Source of the DNA: DATLAN01 sp035527455 | Lineage (GTDB): Bacteria > Planctomycetota > Planctomycetia > Pirellulales > Thermoguttaceae | Assembly: GCA_035527455.1 (NCBI GenBank) | Contig: DATLAN010000357.1 | Location: forward strand, 1-23,178 | Reading direction: 5' to 3' | DNA: 23,178 nucleotides | Shown here: in pieces, positions 1 through 8,183 of the stretch | Layout: every line of letters begins with the position of its first letter | Position numbering within the stretch: position 1 is the stretch's first letter | The notes under the pieces: generated by a model | Seen by the model: the letters and a program-made list of their open reading frames with translations, nothing else | What the model was told of the DNA's origin: nothing | The model's database searches: none | Program-made: the position numbers and the translations under genes

Positions 1-2730
1 GTCGATCGCGCGGCCGTCGGTTCGCACCGCCAGGGTCAACCGGCCGCTGCCCGCGTCGATGAGCCCGGCGGCCGGCGTATCGATCGCCAGATCGTCCGCC
101 CAAAGCCCCACCACCCCGCCGCCGGAGTCGATCCGCCCGGCGGCGGAAAAGACGAGTCGATCGGCGAACAGGGAGATCTCGCCGCCTGCGGTTCGGATAG
201 TACCGCCGTCATGGGTGAGCAAGCTCCCTGCGCGGTCGACCGTAATGGTGATCGTTTTTCCCGGAGTGTTCGTGGCATCGACATCTCGGGCGGTGATGTT
301 TCCGCCGTCTGCGGCCGAGATATCGATGTTTCCGTCGGCGGTTGTCACGGAGGTGAAGGTGAAGATTCCGGTTCCGGCGCCGGCTTCAGTCGATTGAACG
401 GTGACGTTGCCCGAGGTGGTTGCGGCGATCGACGTTACGACGACACCGCTGTTATCGGGATCCAGCAGGTTGAGGTTCACGCCGCCGGTGGCGGTGCCGG
501 CTGAAGCAACGGTGGCGGCATCGAGATCGAGCGATCCGCCGAGGGCACCGATACCCGACGCGGCCGTGAGACTCACGGCGGAGGGCGTGACGACGTCGGC
601 CACATCGTCGGTGGAATCGTCGTTGATCTGACCGGCGGAGTGCAACGCGAAGGTCGATACACCGGTTCCGGCCAACGAGAGGGTCTGGTCGATCGTGATG
701 CCGGAGGCAAGAATCGTGCTGGCACCGGTGCCGTTTCCGTTTTGGCCGGCCGTGTCGGCCAGGCCGACGGTGAGCGTGCCGGTGGTACGGAGGTTTGCGA
801 TTTCGGCGCTGCTGAGGATTCCGCTGCCGAGGGTCATCGCGCCGCCTTGCGACTGCACGACGCGGATGGCACCGGCTGCGGCGTTGACGAGACCGTTTAC
901 GGCAATGTCTGCGGCAATGAGCGTAACCTGGCCGCCGGCCGTGTTGAGGTTGCCGAGCGTCAAGGTTCCGCTGCCGTCGGCGGCTCCCGTGGGGCTGTGC
1001 GGGGAATCTGCTTCGAAATGGACGCTTCCGCCCGCGGTGGAAAACGTGTTGGCCGTATTGGTGAAGGTGATGTGGCGACCGGCCTGGAAGACGATCGATT
1101 CTCCGGATTTCAGATTGGAGAGGTTCAGACTGCCGAGGTCGTCGAAGAGGATGTCCCGTTGGGCCTGCAGGACGATATTGCCGGGCAGCATTTGGAGGAA
1201 CGTGGCGGAGACGGTGTAGCTGGCGGTTGCGTCGCCGTCGGCGAAGAGGATGGCGCTGTCGGCCAATTCCGCGTCGCCCCCGCCGAAGCCGTAGCTTGCC
1301 ACAGTGATGTCGAGGGGATCGAGCAGCAGCGTACCGGATGGTCCGTGGGGTGCGGTCGTATCGACCGTGCCCTGGAAGACGAGGTACGATCGGCCGGACA
1401 CTTCCACGAAACCGCCGCGGCCGGATTGCGAACCTCCGCGGGCGCCGACGGAACCGTGAAAGGAGTTGATCTGCTCGGCCCAGACGACGACCTTGCCGCC
1501 GTCGCCGCTGGACAGCGCATCGACGGTGATGGCGGCCCCGGGGGCGACGTAGGCGCGAGAGGCGTTGTGGACGTCCGGATTGCGGCCTTGGAAATCCCCG
1601 CCGAGCAGAACGGTTCCGCCGCCGGCATCGCCCGAGGCGTCGATCCGTGCGTCTTCGAGCAAACCTACCCGATCGCCAAGCAGTCGGACGGTTCCACCGG
1701 TTTGTCCGGTGGTTTTGCCGGAAACGTCGATCGAACCTAAAACCAGCAACGTCCCTTCTTCGCCGGCGTCGAGGTGAACGGTGGCTTGTTGGCTGAGGAT
1801 ATCGCCCCGGACGTCGATGGAACCGGCCGAGACCGTCGCATCGCCACCGCCGAGATCGAGGGGCCCGGTGAAATGGACGGTGTCATCGTTGTCGCCGTTG
1901 ATCCACAGATCTGCGGTGAACTGGGAATCCAGCTTGTCGACGACGATCGTGTCGCCCGGCTCGGCTGTGGAGTCGTTCGTTTCCACGGTCAGCGACGCAG
2001 CCGGGGCGGCGAAGGTCACGGACACGCCGAGAGACGACGAGATCGTGGACCGGCCATCGGCGGCAATCCCATCATCCGAAATCGTGATCGTCTCGGCAGG
2101 CGCATCAAACTGAAAGACGCGGTGATTGGCGAGAGTGGCGTCGTTGACGGTTTCAACGCCGGTGTAAAGGAGAGTAGGTTTCTGAATGCCGCCGCCATCG
2201 GAGTTGGAAGTCGCGCGAATGAGCCCGTCGCCGATCCGGTCGAAGCGGTGTACGAGCGTGTCGATCAGCCCGGTGGAGGGATTTCCCTCGATCCGCAACG
2301 TGTCCTTGCCCGAGTCGGACTGGCCCATGCCGTTGAAGACGATTCCGCCGAGCGGGAAGGGGTCGCCGCCGGAGAAGTCCACGACGAGGGTATCGTCGTC
2401 CGCGGAGCCGTCGAGCGTGATGTGGGTGATTTCGGCCAAAGGTCCGCAGTAGACCTCGCCGCCGTTGACGGAGATCTCGAGGTCGTCGCCTCGGCGGACC
2501 AGGTGGAACGTGTCCGCCGCGCCGTCGTTGGCGGAGAGACCGGCGTCGAAGGTCAACTCGTCGGTCCGGCCGTCGCAGGTCAGCGGGATGCCGTTGAGGA
2601 CGCGGCGGTCCTCGAGCTGTCTGACGAACAGATTGGGAAAGAGCGCGTCGCGATATCGACGAGGCGACGGATGCGACTGGGCGCTCCCGCGGATTCCCAA
2701 GAGATGTTGGATCCAAGCCACGATGCGCAT
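1..2730 (-). CDS. LEPR-XLL / filamentous-haemagglutinin-like exoprotein, N-terminal part
   Basis: This frame is open from the ATG at 2730 to the window edge (910 codons); the C-terminus is outside. GGGAG lies 9 nt before the ATG. Residues 39-47 read LEDRRVLNG, the planctomycete LEPR-XLL-type N-terminal signature of secreted proteins. Residues about 50-160 have the acidic GSADDDTLVVDFSGGDP pattern common in planctomycete surface proteins. From about residue 270 the protein is Gly/Thr/Ser/Asp-rich and repetitive, as in a beta-helix. At about 405-476 it carries motifs typical of haemagglutinin-repeat exoproteins: GGKVVVWAE, GGFVEVSG and LLLDPLDITV. Known of the family: such proteins are giant adhesins exported to the cell surface. 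No N-terminal TPS (two-partner secretion) domain is visible. Inferred: a cell-surface adhesin or matrix protein. The fold assignment is fairly sure; the role is not. Confidence 0.85.
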   Translation of the reverse strand, partial: MRIVAWIQHLLGIRGSAQSHPSPRRYRDALFPNLFVRQLEDRRVLNGIPLTCDGRTDELTFDAGLSANDGAADTFHLVRRGDDLEISVNGGEVYCGPLAEITHITLDGSADDDTLVVDFSGGDPFPLGGIVFNGMGQSDSGKDTLRIEGNPSTGLIDTLVHRFDRIGDGLIRATSNSDGGGIQKPTLLYTGVETVNDATLANHRVFQFDAPAETITISDDGIAADGRSTISSSLGVSVTFAAPAASLTVETNDSTAEPGDTIVVDKLDSQFTADLWINGDNDDTVHFTGPLDLGGGDATVSAGSIDVRGDILSQQATVHLDAGEEGTLLVLGSIDVSGKTTGQTGGTVRLLGDRVGLLEDARIDASGDAGGGTVLLGGDFQGRNPDVHNASRAYVAPGAAITVDALSSGDGGKVVVWAEQINSFHGSVGARGGSQSGRGGFVEVSGRSYLVFQGTVDTTAPHGPSGTLLLDPLDITVASYGFGGGDAELADSAILFADGDATASYTVSATFLQMLPGNIVLQAQRDILFDDLGSLNLSNLKSGESIVFQAGRHITFTNTANTFSTAGGSVHFEADSPHSPTGAADGSGTLTLGNLNTAGGQVTLIAADIAVNGLVNAAAGAIRVVQSQGGAMTLGSGILSSAEIANLRTTGTLTVGLADTAGQNGNGTGASTILASGITIDQTLSLAGTGVSTFALHSAGQINDDSTDDVADVVTPSAVSLTAASGIGALGGSLDLDAATVASAGTATGGVNLNLLDPDNSGVVVTSIAATTSGNVTVQSTEAGAGTGIFTFTSVTTADGNIDISAADGGNITARDVDATNTPGKTITITVDRAGSLLTHDGGTIRTAGGEISLFADRLVFSAAGRIDSGGGVVGLWADDLAIDTPAAGLIDAGSGRLTLAVRTDGRAID

Positions 2731-2925
2731 TCGGTCAGTCTCCCGCGGTGAACCGATCTTCCAGGGTGTGCAACGCCAGCGATGAGGCCGGAAAGCTGCC
2801 GATAAGCCGGTGATGGTCCAACAGCGCCGCCGAGACCGACCCCGCGGCCCCTCCCATCTCGGAGTGCAGTGACCACCCGATTTCCATTCTGATTAGCGAC
2901 ACACGGTGGTGTCAACAGACAGTCG

Positions 2926-2946
2926 ATCCCCCAAGAGCAGGGGGAT
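2926..2946 (-). other. Leader hairpin in the 5' UTR of the exoprotein gene
   Basis: ATCCCCC and GGGGGAT form a 7-bp perfect stem with a 7-nt loop, about 25 bp downstream of the candidate -10 box. No T-run follows on either strand, so it is not a convincing terminator. It may be a leader RNA structure. Confidence 0.3.
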
Positions 2947-2971
2947 TACCAAACCGCCGATAGGTCCTTTC

Positions 2972-3000
2972 AGTATAACCGCCCTCAACGTCTTTATCAA
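2972..3000 (-). promoter_or_regulatory. Candidate sigma70-type promoter of the haemagglutinin-like gene
   Basis: On the minus strand TTGATA (3000-2995) is followed after exactly 17 bp by TATACT (2977-2972). The start codon is at 2730, so the leader would be about 235 nt. Matches to consensus are 5/6 for each box. No experimental support. Confidence 0.45.
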
Positions 3001-3390
3001 TAATTTCAGGAGAATCGTTTGGATTTCCCCCAGATGACCGACGGATTGGGCATTTTACGTGGGAGTTTCCGAGGTCCCCTGGGAGCCGAGCGGCACCTGG
3101 CAATGCGGCGGATTTTCGGTAAGATTTGCCGCCTGAAACGGCTTTTCTTGTCGTAACGGCTGATACCGTTGTATGGCGGGTAGGGAATGTTCGGGATGTC
3201 AGGACTGGCCGGGCTGCAAGGGATTCCGGGGATCTATGGATCGCCTTGCATTTAGCGGTTTATCCGGATCTGACGGATGTTGGACAAGTTGTGGTGATGC
3301 CGGTTAGTTGCGGTCGAAGACTACGAAGAATCCACATCGCATGATTTTGCGTACGGTCTCCAAACAACCTGCGACTCAGGCAAAGACGCC

Positions 3391-4518
3391 ATGGAATACG
3401 CTTCTCCAATTCGTCCTTACCAACGTTGGCGGTCGGTGTGTGTCGGGTCGGCGTTCCTCTGCGTCTTGTGTACCGCGTGGGGTTGTGCCCTGGATCGCAC
3501 CACCGTGCTTACCGAAGTCAACCGTTCTGCACATCATCGCGCCCTTTTGGCGACCGTCGACGGTGGAGACAAAGCCGCCGACGAGACCTCTGGAGATTCG
3601 GCCTTGGCCCAATCGGCGGCAGAGGACGACTTGTCGTCGGAGCGTTCGAAGGAAGCGCAACCAAAAAGCGACACGGACGACGATCCGTTGATCGTGCTGC
3701 GCCTCGTCGTGGGAGAGACGGACGTGCCGGAGGAAACGGCTCGGGGGCACACGGTAGCGTTCGACTCGGGCCCGATTTCCATCGTGGCGCATTTCCAGGA
3801 GGCCCAGCGGGACGACGGCACCGTTGACGAGCCGGTCGAAATGGCCGAGCCTTCCCTGGCACATCCAATCGACTACGTGATCAAGTTCTCCGAGCCTTCC
3901 AGCGGCGAAGAGGGCGACGCCTCCGTCGAAGACGCCGAACCGTTTCGGGAAGAAGAAGCGGGGACGGACCAACCCGTCGAGGAAGAGAAGCTCGTGGCGG
4001 ATGAGCCCCTTGCGGATACCCAACCCGCCGAAGCAGAAGAGGTCGAACCGGTGCCGGGCTGGCTCCTGCAGGAACCGAAGCCGATCGCCAGCGTGGGGGT
4101 CGATATCGGGCTGAGCACAGGTAAGCCGGTACCGAATCTCGCCGAAGGCCGATTTCCGCCCATGGAGGCCGCAGAGGAAGACCCCGCGGAGCGCGGGTGG
4201 ACGGGATACCTATATCACTGGGAGCCCTCCTCGCTTTGCCATCGGCCGCTCTACTTCGAGGAGATCAACTTGGAACGATACGGGTACTCGTGCTGCCGTA
4301 TCGGCCAGCCGTTGCTCTCGGGTGCCCACTTCTTCGCGACGGTGCCCCTCTTGCCGTACAAGGCGGCGGTCGAGCCTCCGCGGGAGTGTGTTTACACGTT
4401 GGGCCACTATCGGCCGGGAAACTGCGTTCCCAATCGTACCCACTGGATGCCGCTGAAGCCGAAGGCCGGGTTGATCGAGGCGGGAGTGATTACGGGACTG
4501 ATGTTCGCCGTGCCGTAG
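3391..4518 (+). CDS. Putative planctomycete lipoprotein with acidic linker and C-terminal conserved domain
   Basis: The 375-residue protein starts with a signal-like segment (hydrophobic about 16-30) ending in TAWGC, a slightly atypical lipobox with Cys32. Residues about 50-250 are low-complexity and rich in Glu, Asp and Pro, probably disordered. The C-terminal 110 residues (about 266-375) are compact and aromatic/Cys-rich, including LYHWEPSSLCHRPLYFEE, ERYGYSCC, and CVYTLGHYRPGNC. I recall this C-terminal pattern from planctomycete hypothetical proteins but know no function for it. The start is chosen because the signal sequence follows directly; a weak AGG lies about 11 nt upstream. It faces the M50 gene tail to tail, with repeats between. 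Inferred: a membrane-anchored periplasmic or surface protein. Function unknown. Confidence 0.75.
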   Translation: MEYASPIRPYQRWRSVCVGSAFLCVLCTAWGCALDRTTVLTEVNRSAHHRALLATVDGGDKAADETSGDSALAQSAAEDDLSSERSKEAQPKSDTDDDPLIVLRLVVGETDVPEETARGHTVAFDSGPISIVAHFQEAQRDDGTVDEPVEMAEPSLAHPIDYVIKFSEPSSGEEGDASVEDAEPFREEEAGTDQPVEEEKLVADEPLADTQPAEAEEVEPVPGWLLQEPKPIASVGVDIGLSTGKPVPNLAEGRFPPMEAAEEDPAERGWTGYLYHWEPSSLCHRPLYFEEINLERYGYSCCRIGQPLLSGAHFFATVPLLPYKAAVEPPRECVYTLGHYRPGNCVPNRTHWMPLKPKAGLIEAGVITGLMFAVP

Positions 4519-4550
4519 GTCCCCAACGCCCGCTCCTTCGTCGCGCGTTG

Positions 4551-4635
4551 GTAGCCATCTTGCTCCGCAAGATGAAGCTTCGTCTCGCGGAGCGAGACGG
4601 CTACTTTGGTTGCGGCTCTGCCGCGATGGGGGCTA
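4551..4635. repeat. Cloverleaf-like palindromic repeat
   Basis: Three perfect hairpins lie in a row: 4557-4573 (7-bp stem, TCC loop), 4581-4599 (8-bp stem, GGA loop) and 4612-4624 (5-bp stem, TCT loop). They are bracketed by GTAGCC at 4551 and GGCTAC at 4599-4604 and again at 4630-4635. It is in the convergent gap behind the lipoprotein and M50 genes. The architecture looks like a REP-type or cloverleaf element; a role in transcription termination is possible but there is no T-run. Confidence 0.5.
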
Positions 4636-4657
4636 CGCAGAAACAATTCGTTCCATG

Positions 4658-4775
4658 GGGTGGCACGCCCTGAGGAACGAAGGGCGTGAAAAACCTGCCA
4701 AACCACGCCCTTCGTTCCTCAGGGCGTGCCACCCTTGCCGAAAAGCGTACAAGTTATTCTTTATTCTGCGCAAAC
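4658..4775. repeat. 31-bp-arm inverted repeat, copy A
   Basis: Perfect 31-bp arms (4658-4688 and 4704-4734, beginning GGGTGGCACGCCC) enclose a 15-nt loop, AAAAACCTGCCAAAC. The right flank up to 4775 (GCC.AAAA..GTACAAG...ATTCTT...GCGCAAAC) is shared in the same orientation with copy B. The end of this flank touches the CTA that is the M50 gene's stop on the minus strand. Confidence 0.9.
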
Positions 4776-7018
4776 TAGAGCGAGAAGTTGAAGGTCCGCT
4801 TCAGATACCGGTAGAACCTCTGCCCCAACGGTTGGGCGTCGACGAGGATCTTGGCCCGTCCGCGGGCGCCGACCAAGAGGCGATGGTCGTGGTCGTCCAA
4901 CCGGACGCGGACCTGATAGGACGTCTCCAGCGGCCGCCGGATGCCGCGCTGGTCGGTGCGCGTGAGCAGATCGCCGCCGCCGGCCAGTTCGCGGGGTACG
5001 ACTTTCAGGTCGTTCTCGGCGATTTCGGCGATTGTGCCCGGGAGTATTTCCCCCGGCGCTTCGTCCAATTGAATCCGCACACGTTGTCCGGTGCGCACGA
5101 AATTTCTGTCGGCCTGGTCGATAACCAGCACGGCCTCCAGTCGTGAAGGATCGCCCACCAGACAGAACAGGGTGCCGGTATCCAGATAGCAGCCGAGATT
5201 CTGCGGCTGGAGCGGATGCCCCCACCACGTTTCCAGCCGGTCGGGTGAATAGCGGGGGGGCGCGAGGCTCGGCGGCGGCAAGACGGTTCCACCGGCCGGC
5301 GCCCGCAAGATGAGCCGATCCTGGTCGCGCTCTCGCTGCTGTAGACGTTCTTGGACGTCGTCCCGGGCCTTTTCGGCGGCGGGAATCTGCGAACTCGCGC
5401 TCGATTCGGCCGCGCTTCGGTCGTCCAGCCCCTTCAACTGTTCGAGATTCTTCACCCGCAAGTCCAACTCGTTGTACTGATTGTCCAGTTCCTGGACTTG
5501 CACGCGAACGTCGAGGTTCTCGAGTTGGGCGAGGATCTCTCCTTGCTCGACCCTCTTGCCAGGCGAAACGGACCACACCAGCGTTCCGGGGACCGAAACG
5601 TACCTGTAGTGAGCGTTCCGTGGTTCCAGTACGACCGGTGCCGTGACGCGAAACGGCAACGGCACCGTGCAGATCCCCGCAACCACCGCCAGGAGAACGA
5701 CACCGCTCAGCAGAGCGCGACCTCGCTTGATGCGGCGTTGCCAGGCCGGGTTGCGCAGGAAAGCAACCACGTTCCACACGGGAACCATCAAGAGCCCGAC
5801 GATGACCACCAGGGTCATGAGTTGGGCGAGCAGTTCGAGACGGTACTCCTTGAGTATCTTGTGGCAGAACCACAGGATGGCGATCACCACGAACCAGCGG
5901 TACAGCGTCGACGCCACCCCGTAGATCGCCAGCAGACCGCGGCGCTGCTCCGGCAGTGCCCGGTCGTCGGGTGTTTCCGCTCCGAGCAAGGCACGCGCCA
6001 ACCCTCGGCTGACCAGGGCTTTCGCTTGCTGCGCGAGATTCGGCACGGCGACCAAATCGGAGAGAATGAAGTAACCGTCGTACCGCAGCAGAGGGTTGCC
6101 GTTGAACAGGACCGTGCTGACCGAGCAGACGAACATCACGTTCAGACACAGGGTGTTCAGCAGTCCCGGTTCGCTGAACCACCAGAGAAAGGTACACACG
6201 GCGGCCAACACGATTTCGACGAAGATGCCGGCGGCGGTCACGGCCATCCGATGCCACTTGCTCTTAAGCATCCACGAGTCCGACACGTTGCAGTACAGGC
6301 AGGGCGTGAACACCAGAAACATGACGCCCATCTCGTGGCATTCGCCGCCGAAGTGTTTGCACGTCAGCGCGTGGCCCAACTCGTGCAGGATCTTGGCCAC
6401 GGCCAGGGCCGCCGCCAGCCACACGACGTTTCGGGCGTTGAAGAACTCGCGGAAATCGGGCAACTTCGACTGCCAAACGTCGAACTGCACGGCCACCAGT
6501 CCGGCGGCCGCCAAGACCAACGCCATGCCGCCCGCCAGAACCCACCAGGAAAACAACCAACGACACTTCGGATAGAGCCGGCGCAGCAGAGGCTCGGGAT
6601 CGATGCCCCGGAATCGGATGGCCAGAACGCCGGTTATCGATCGAATCCGGTCCAGGCGTCGGCGTCGGTTGTGGCGAATCAACAACTGGCTTCCCTGGCC
6701 GACGGCTTCCGAAAGCACCAATCCGCAACGGTGCAACCGGAAGAGAAACGCGTGGAGCCGCTCCACGGTCAGTTGCAGGGGGGCGAACGCCTGCTCGAAA
6801 CGCCGCTTGATTTCCGCCAGGCTGGTCCGCCCGTCGAGCATCTGCAGGATGGCGTGTTCCTCGTCGCGCAGATGGAAGTAGGCCAACGCCACGGGATCCT
6901 TGACCACCCAGTAACGTTGCTGCCCGACCTGCTGGGGATGGATCGAAAGGTCGGGCCGCATCCGCAACGCAACGCCGCGCGCCGTCGAGGAATCCGATTT
7001 GCCGCTTGCCGGGGCCAT
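4775..7018 (-). CDS. PqqD-like / site-2 protease (M50) / HlyD fusion membrane protein
   Basis: 747 residues in three parts. Residues about 25-105 resemble a PqqD-type winged-helix domain (LDGRTSLAEI, then a terminal helix ending CGLVLSE), a fold that often binds peptide leaders. Residues about 150-455 are a multi-spanning M50/S2P zinc protease: HELGH at 212-216, HEMG at 228, and LLRYDGYFILSD with the probable third zinc ligand Asp314. Residues about 456-747 form an HlyD/biotinyl-lipoyl adaptor with a coiled coil at about 500-565. Known: such fusions accompany HlyD and TolC genes and are annotated as putative peptide zinc metalloproteases. Inferred: an inner-membrane component of an export complex that can process or recognise a peptide. 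The motifs look intact, so the protease may be active. It is downstream of the HlyD gene, with repeat B between them. Substrate unknown. Confidence 0.88.
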   Translation of the reverse strand: MAPASGKSDSSTARGVALRMRPDLSIHPQQVGQQRYWVVKDPVALAYFHLRDEEHAILQMLDGRTSLAEIKRRFEQAFAPLQLTVERLHAFLFRLHRCGLVLSEAVGQGSQLLIRHNRRRRLDRIRSITGVLAIRFRGIDPEPLLRRLYPKCRWLFSWWVLAGGMALVLAAAGLVAVQFDVWQSKLPDFREFFNARNVVWLAAALAVAKILHELGHALTCKHFGGECHEMGVMFLVFTPCLYCNVSDSWMLKSKWHRMAVTAAGIFVEIVLAAVCTFLWWFSEPGLLNTLCLNVMFVCSVSTVLFNGNPLLRYDGYFILSDLVAVPNLAQQAKALVSRGLARALLGAETPDDRALPEQRRGLLAIYGVASTLYRWFVVIAILWFCHKILKEYRLELLAQLMTLVVIVGLLMVPVWNVVAFLRNPAWQRRIKRGRALLSGVVLLAVVAGICTVPLPFRVTAPVVLEPRNAHYRYVSVPGTLVWSVSPGKRVEQGEILAQLENLDVRVQVQELDNQYNELDLRVKNLEQLKGLDDRSAAESSASSQIPAAEKARDDVQERLQQRERDQDRLILRAPAGGTVLPPPSLAPPRYSPDRLETWWGHPLQPQNLGCYLDTGTLFCLVGDPSRLEAVLVIDQADRNFVRTGQRVRIQLDEAPGEILPGTIAEIAENDLKVVPRELAGGGDLLTRTDQRGIRRPLETSYQVRVRLDDHDHRLLVGARGRAKILVDAQPLGQRFYRYLKRTFNFSL

Positions 7019-7093
7019 GGAGAATCTCTCGTTATGCGATCACATCCTTGGCTTTCGGTTCAGCGCCAACTTCTGTAAGCGGCGAGTTCAATG

Positions 7094-7206
7094 GGGTGGC
7101 ACGCCCTGAGGAACGAAGGGCGTGGTTCGGCAGTTTTTCCACGCCCTTCGTTCCTCAGGGCGTGCCACCCTCGCCAAAAAAGTGTACAAGCGATTCTTGC
7201 GCAAAC
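7094..7206. repeat. 31-bp-arm inverted repeat, copy B
   Basis: Arms 7094-7124 and 7140-7170 are identical to those of copy A. The loop is GTTCGGCAGTTTTTC. The right flank (to about 7206) aligns with that of copy A in the same orientation, but the loop matches copy A only when reverse-complemented (12 of 15). It sits inside the export operon, between the HlyD and M50 genes. Confidence 0.9.
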
Positions 7207-7219
7207 ACTTGGCGCCGAC

Positions 7220-8137
7220 TTACTCCGGCGGTTCGGGAGGTACGGGCTCCGGTTCCTCGGGCGATGCCGGCACTTCAATGATCATCTTGGCACGCATCCC
7301 CGGACGCAGTCGCATCCCCCGATTCTCGATTTCCGCCCAAACGCGAACTTCCGCGTTGACCGGATCGATTTCCGGGCTGAGGAAGACGATCTTTCCGGGA
7401 AAAGAAACGCCGGCCTCGCCGGGCAGGTCGACCTCGAGTCGCACGGAGCAGTCCATCAGGTCGTGCCGCAGGGACTCGACGCTGACGAAGCCTTCCGCCC
7501 GAAACCGGTCCATGCGCAGGATTCGCAGCACCGCGTCGCCGGGTTGGACCCATTCGCCGCGAAACCGCTGCACGTCGACGACGACGCCGCTCAGCGGCGC
7601 CACGATCTTCCGACGCCGGACCTGTTCCTCCGCCGCCTGATGCTCGTTCTCCTTGATTTGCAGCGTGTATTCGGCGATCCGGGCTTCGTATTCGGCCTGT
7701 TCTTCCTCCAGCACGCTCCTTTCGACGACCAGCCGCAGACGGTCCATTTCGGAATCGGAGATGCTCTTGTGGTATTGCTCGATGGATTCCTCCGCGCGTC
7801 GCAGTTCCGCCTTGGCCACTTCGGTCGACTTCCTGGCGAAACGGAGGTTGACGTCGTTGTTGGCGTTCTTTCGGGCGATCTCCAATTCGATGGCGGCCCG
7901 CTTTTCGGCAATCTGCGCTTCGGTGTCCACGATCTGCGCCAGCAGGGCGCCCTCCTCGACCGGCTGGCCCTCGCGCACGTTGACGCTCGCCAACACGCCC
8001 GCCTCTCGGGCCGGCACGTCGACCTGCTCGATCAGCTTGATCAGCACCGAGGGAACCTCGAGTTCCTCGGCGGGCTGCGGGACGTCGGCTCCCGTCACGG
8101 CGGTCGCAAGAATCAAGGCTAACGCAGCGTCCATCAT
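7220..8137 (-). CDS. HlyD-family periplasmic adaptor
   Basis: About 305 residues with a short N-terminal signal or anchor (MMDAALALILATAVTGA). A split lipoyl domain follows (VPAREAGVLASVNVREGQPVEEGALLAQI, then IVAPLSGVVVDV). Between the halves is a long charged coiled coil, residues about 70-175. A beta-barrel region and a Pro/Glu-rich tail end it. Known: membrane-fusion proteins bridge an inner-membrane component and a TolC duct. Start choice: in-frame ATGs lie at 8152, 8143, 8137 and 8134. AGGAG at 8149-8145 lies 7 nt before the ATG at 8137, so 8137 (or 8134) is preferred over the longer 310-residue form. It lies 46 bp after the GAF-HlyD gene, presumably in one operon. It lacks a pump or membrane domain of its own. 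Confidence 0.88.
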   Translation of the reverse strand: MMDAALALILATAVTGADVPQPAEELEVPSVLIKLIEQVDVPAREAGVLASVNVREGQPVEEGALLAQIVDTEAQIAEKRAAIELEIARKNANNDVNLRFARKSTEVAKAELRRAEESIEQYHKSISDSEMDRLRLVVERSVLEEEQAEYEARIAEYTLQIKENEHQAAEEQVRRRKIVAPLSGVVVDVQRFRGEWVQPGDAVLRILRMDRFRAEGFVSVESLRHDLMDCSVRLEVDLPGEAGVSFPGKIVFLSPEIDPVNAEVRVWAEIENRGMRLRPGMRAKMIIEVPASPEEPEPVPPEPPE

Positions 8138-8183
8138 GGTCATTCTCCTCATCCACGCGTGGCAAGTTCGTTTCCCGGGGCCT

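Larger units (their letters stand above)
2731..3390. other. Divergent intergenic region of 660 bp
   Basis: This region separates the minus-strand exoprotein gene from the plus-strand lipoprotein gene. It holds the candidate minus-strand promoter and leader hairpin. Short open frames (for example 3126-3344 plus) have no ribosome-binding site and no recognisable protein pattern. I see no convincing plus-strand promoter. Confidence 0.5.

Noticed and set aside
640..2751. Long plus-strand open frames (640-1740 and 1774-2751)
   Set aside because: They are codon-register shadows of the minus-strand exoprotein: no family pattern and no ribosome-binding site, whereas the minus frame has clear motifs.
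2891..2919. TTGACA on the minus strand near 2919-2914 as a second exoprotein promoter
   Set aside because: No fair -10 box at a suitable distance; the 2972-3000 pair is much better.
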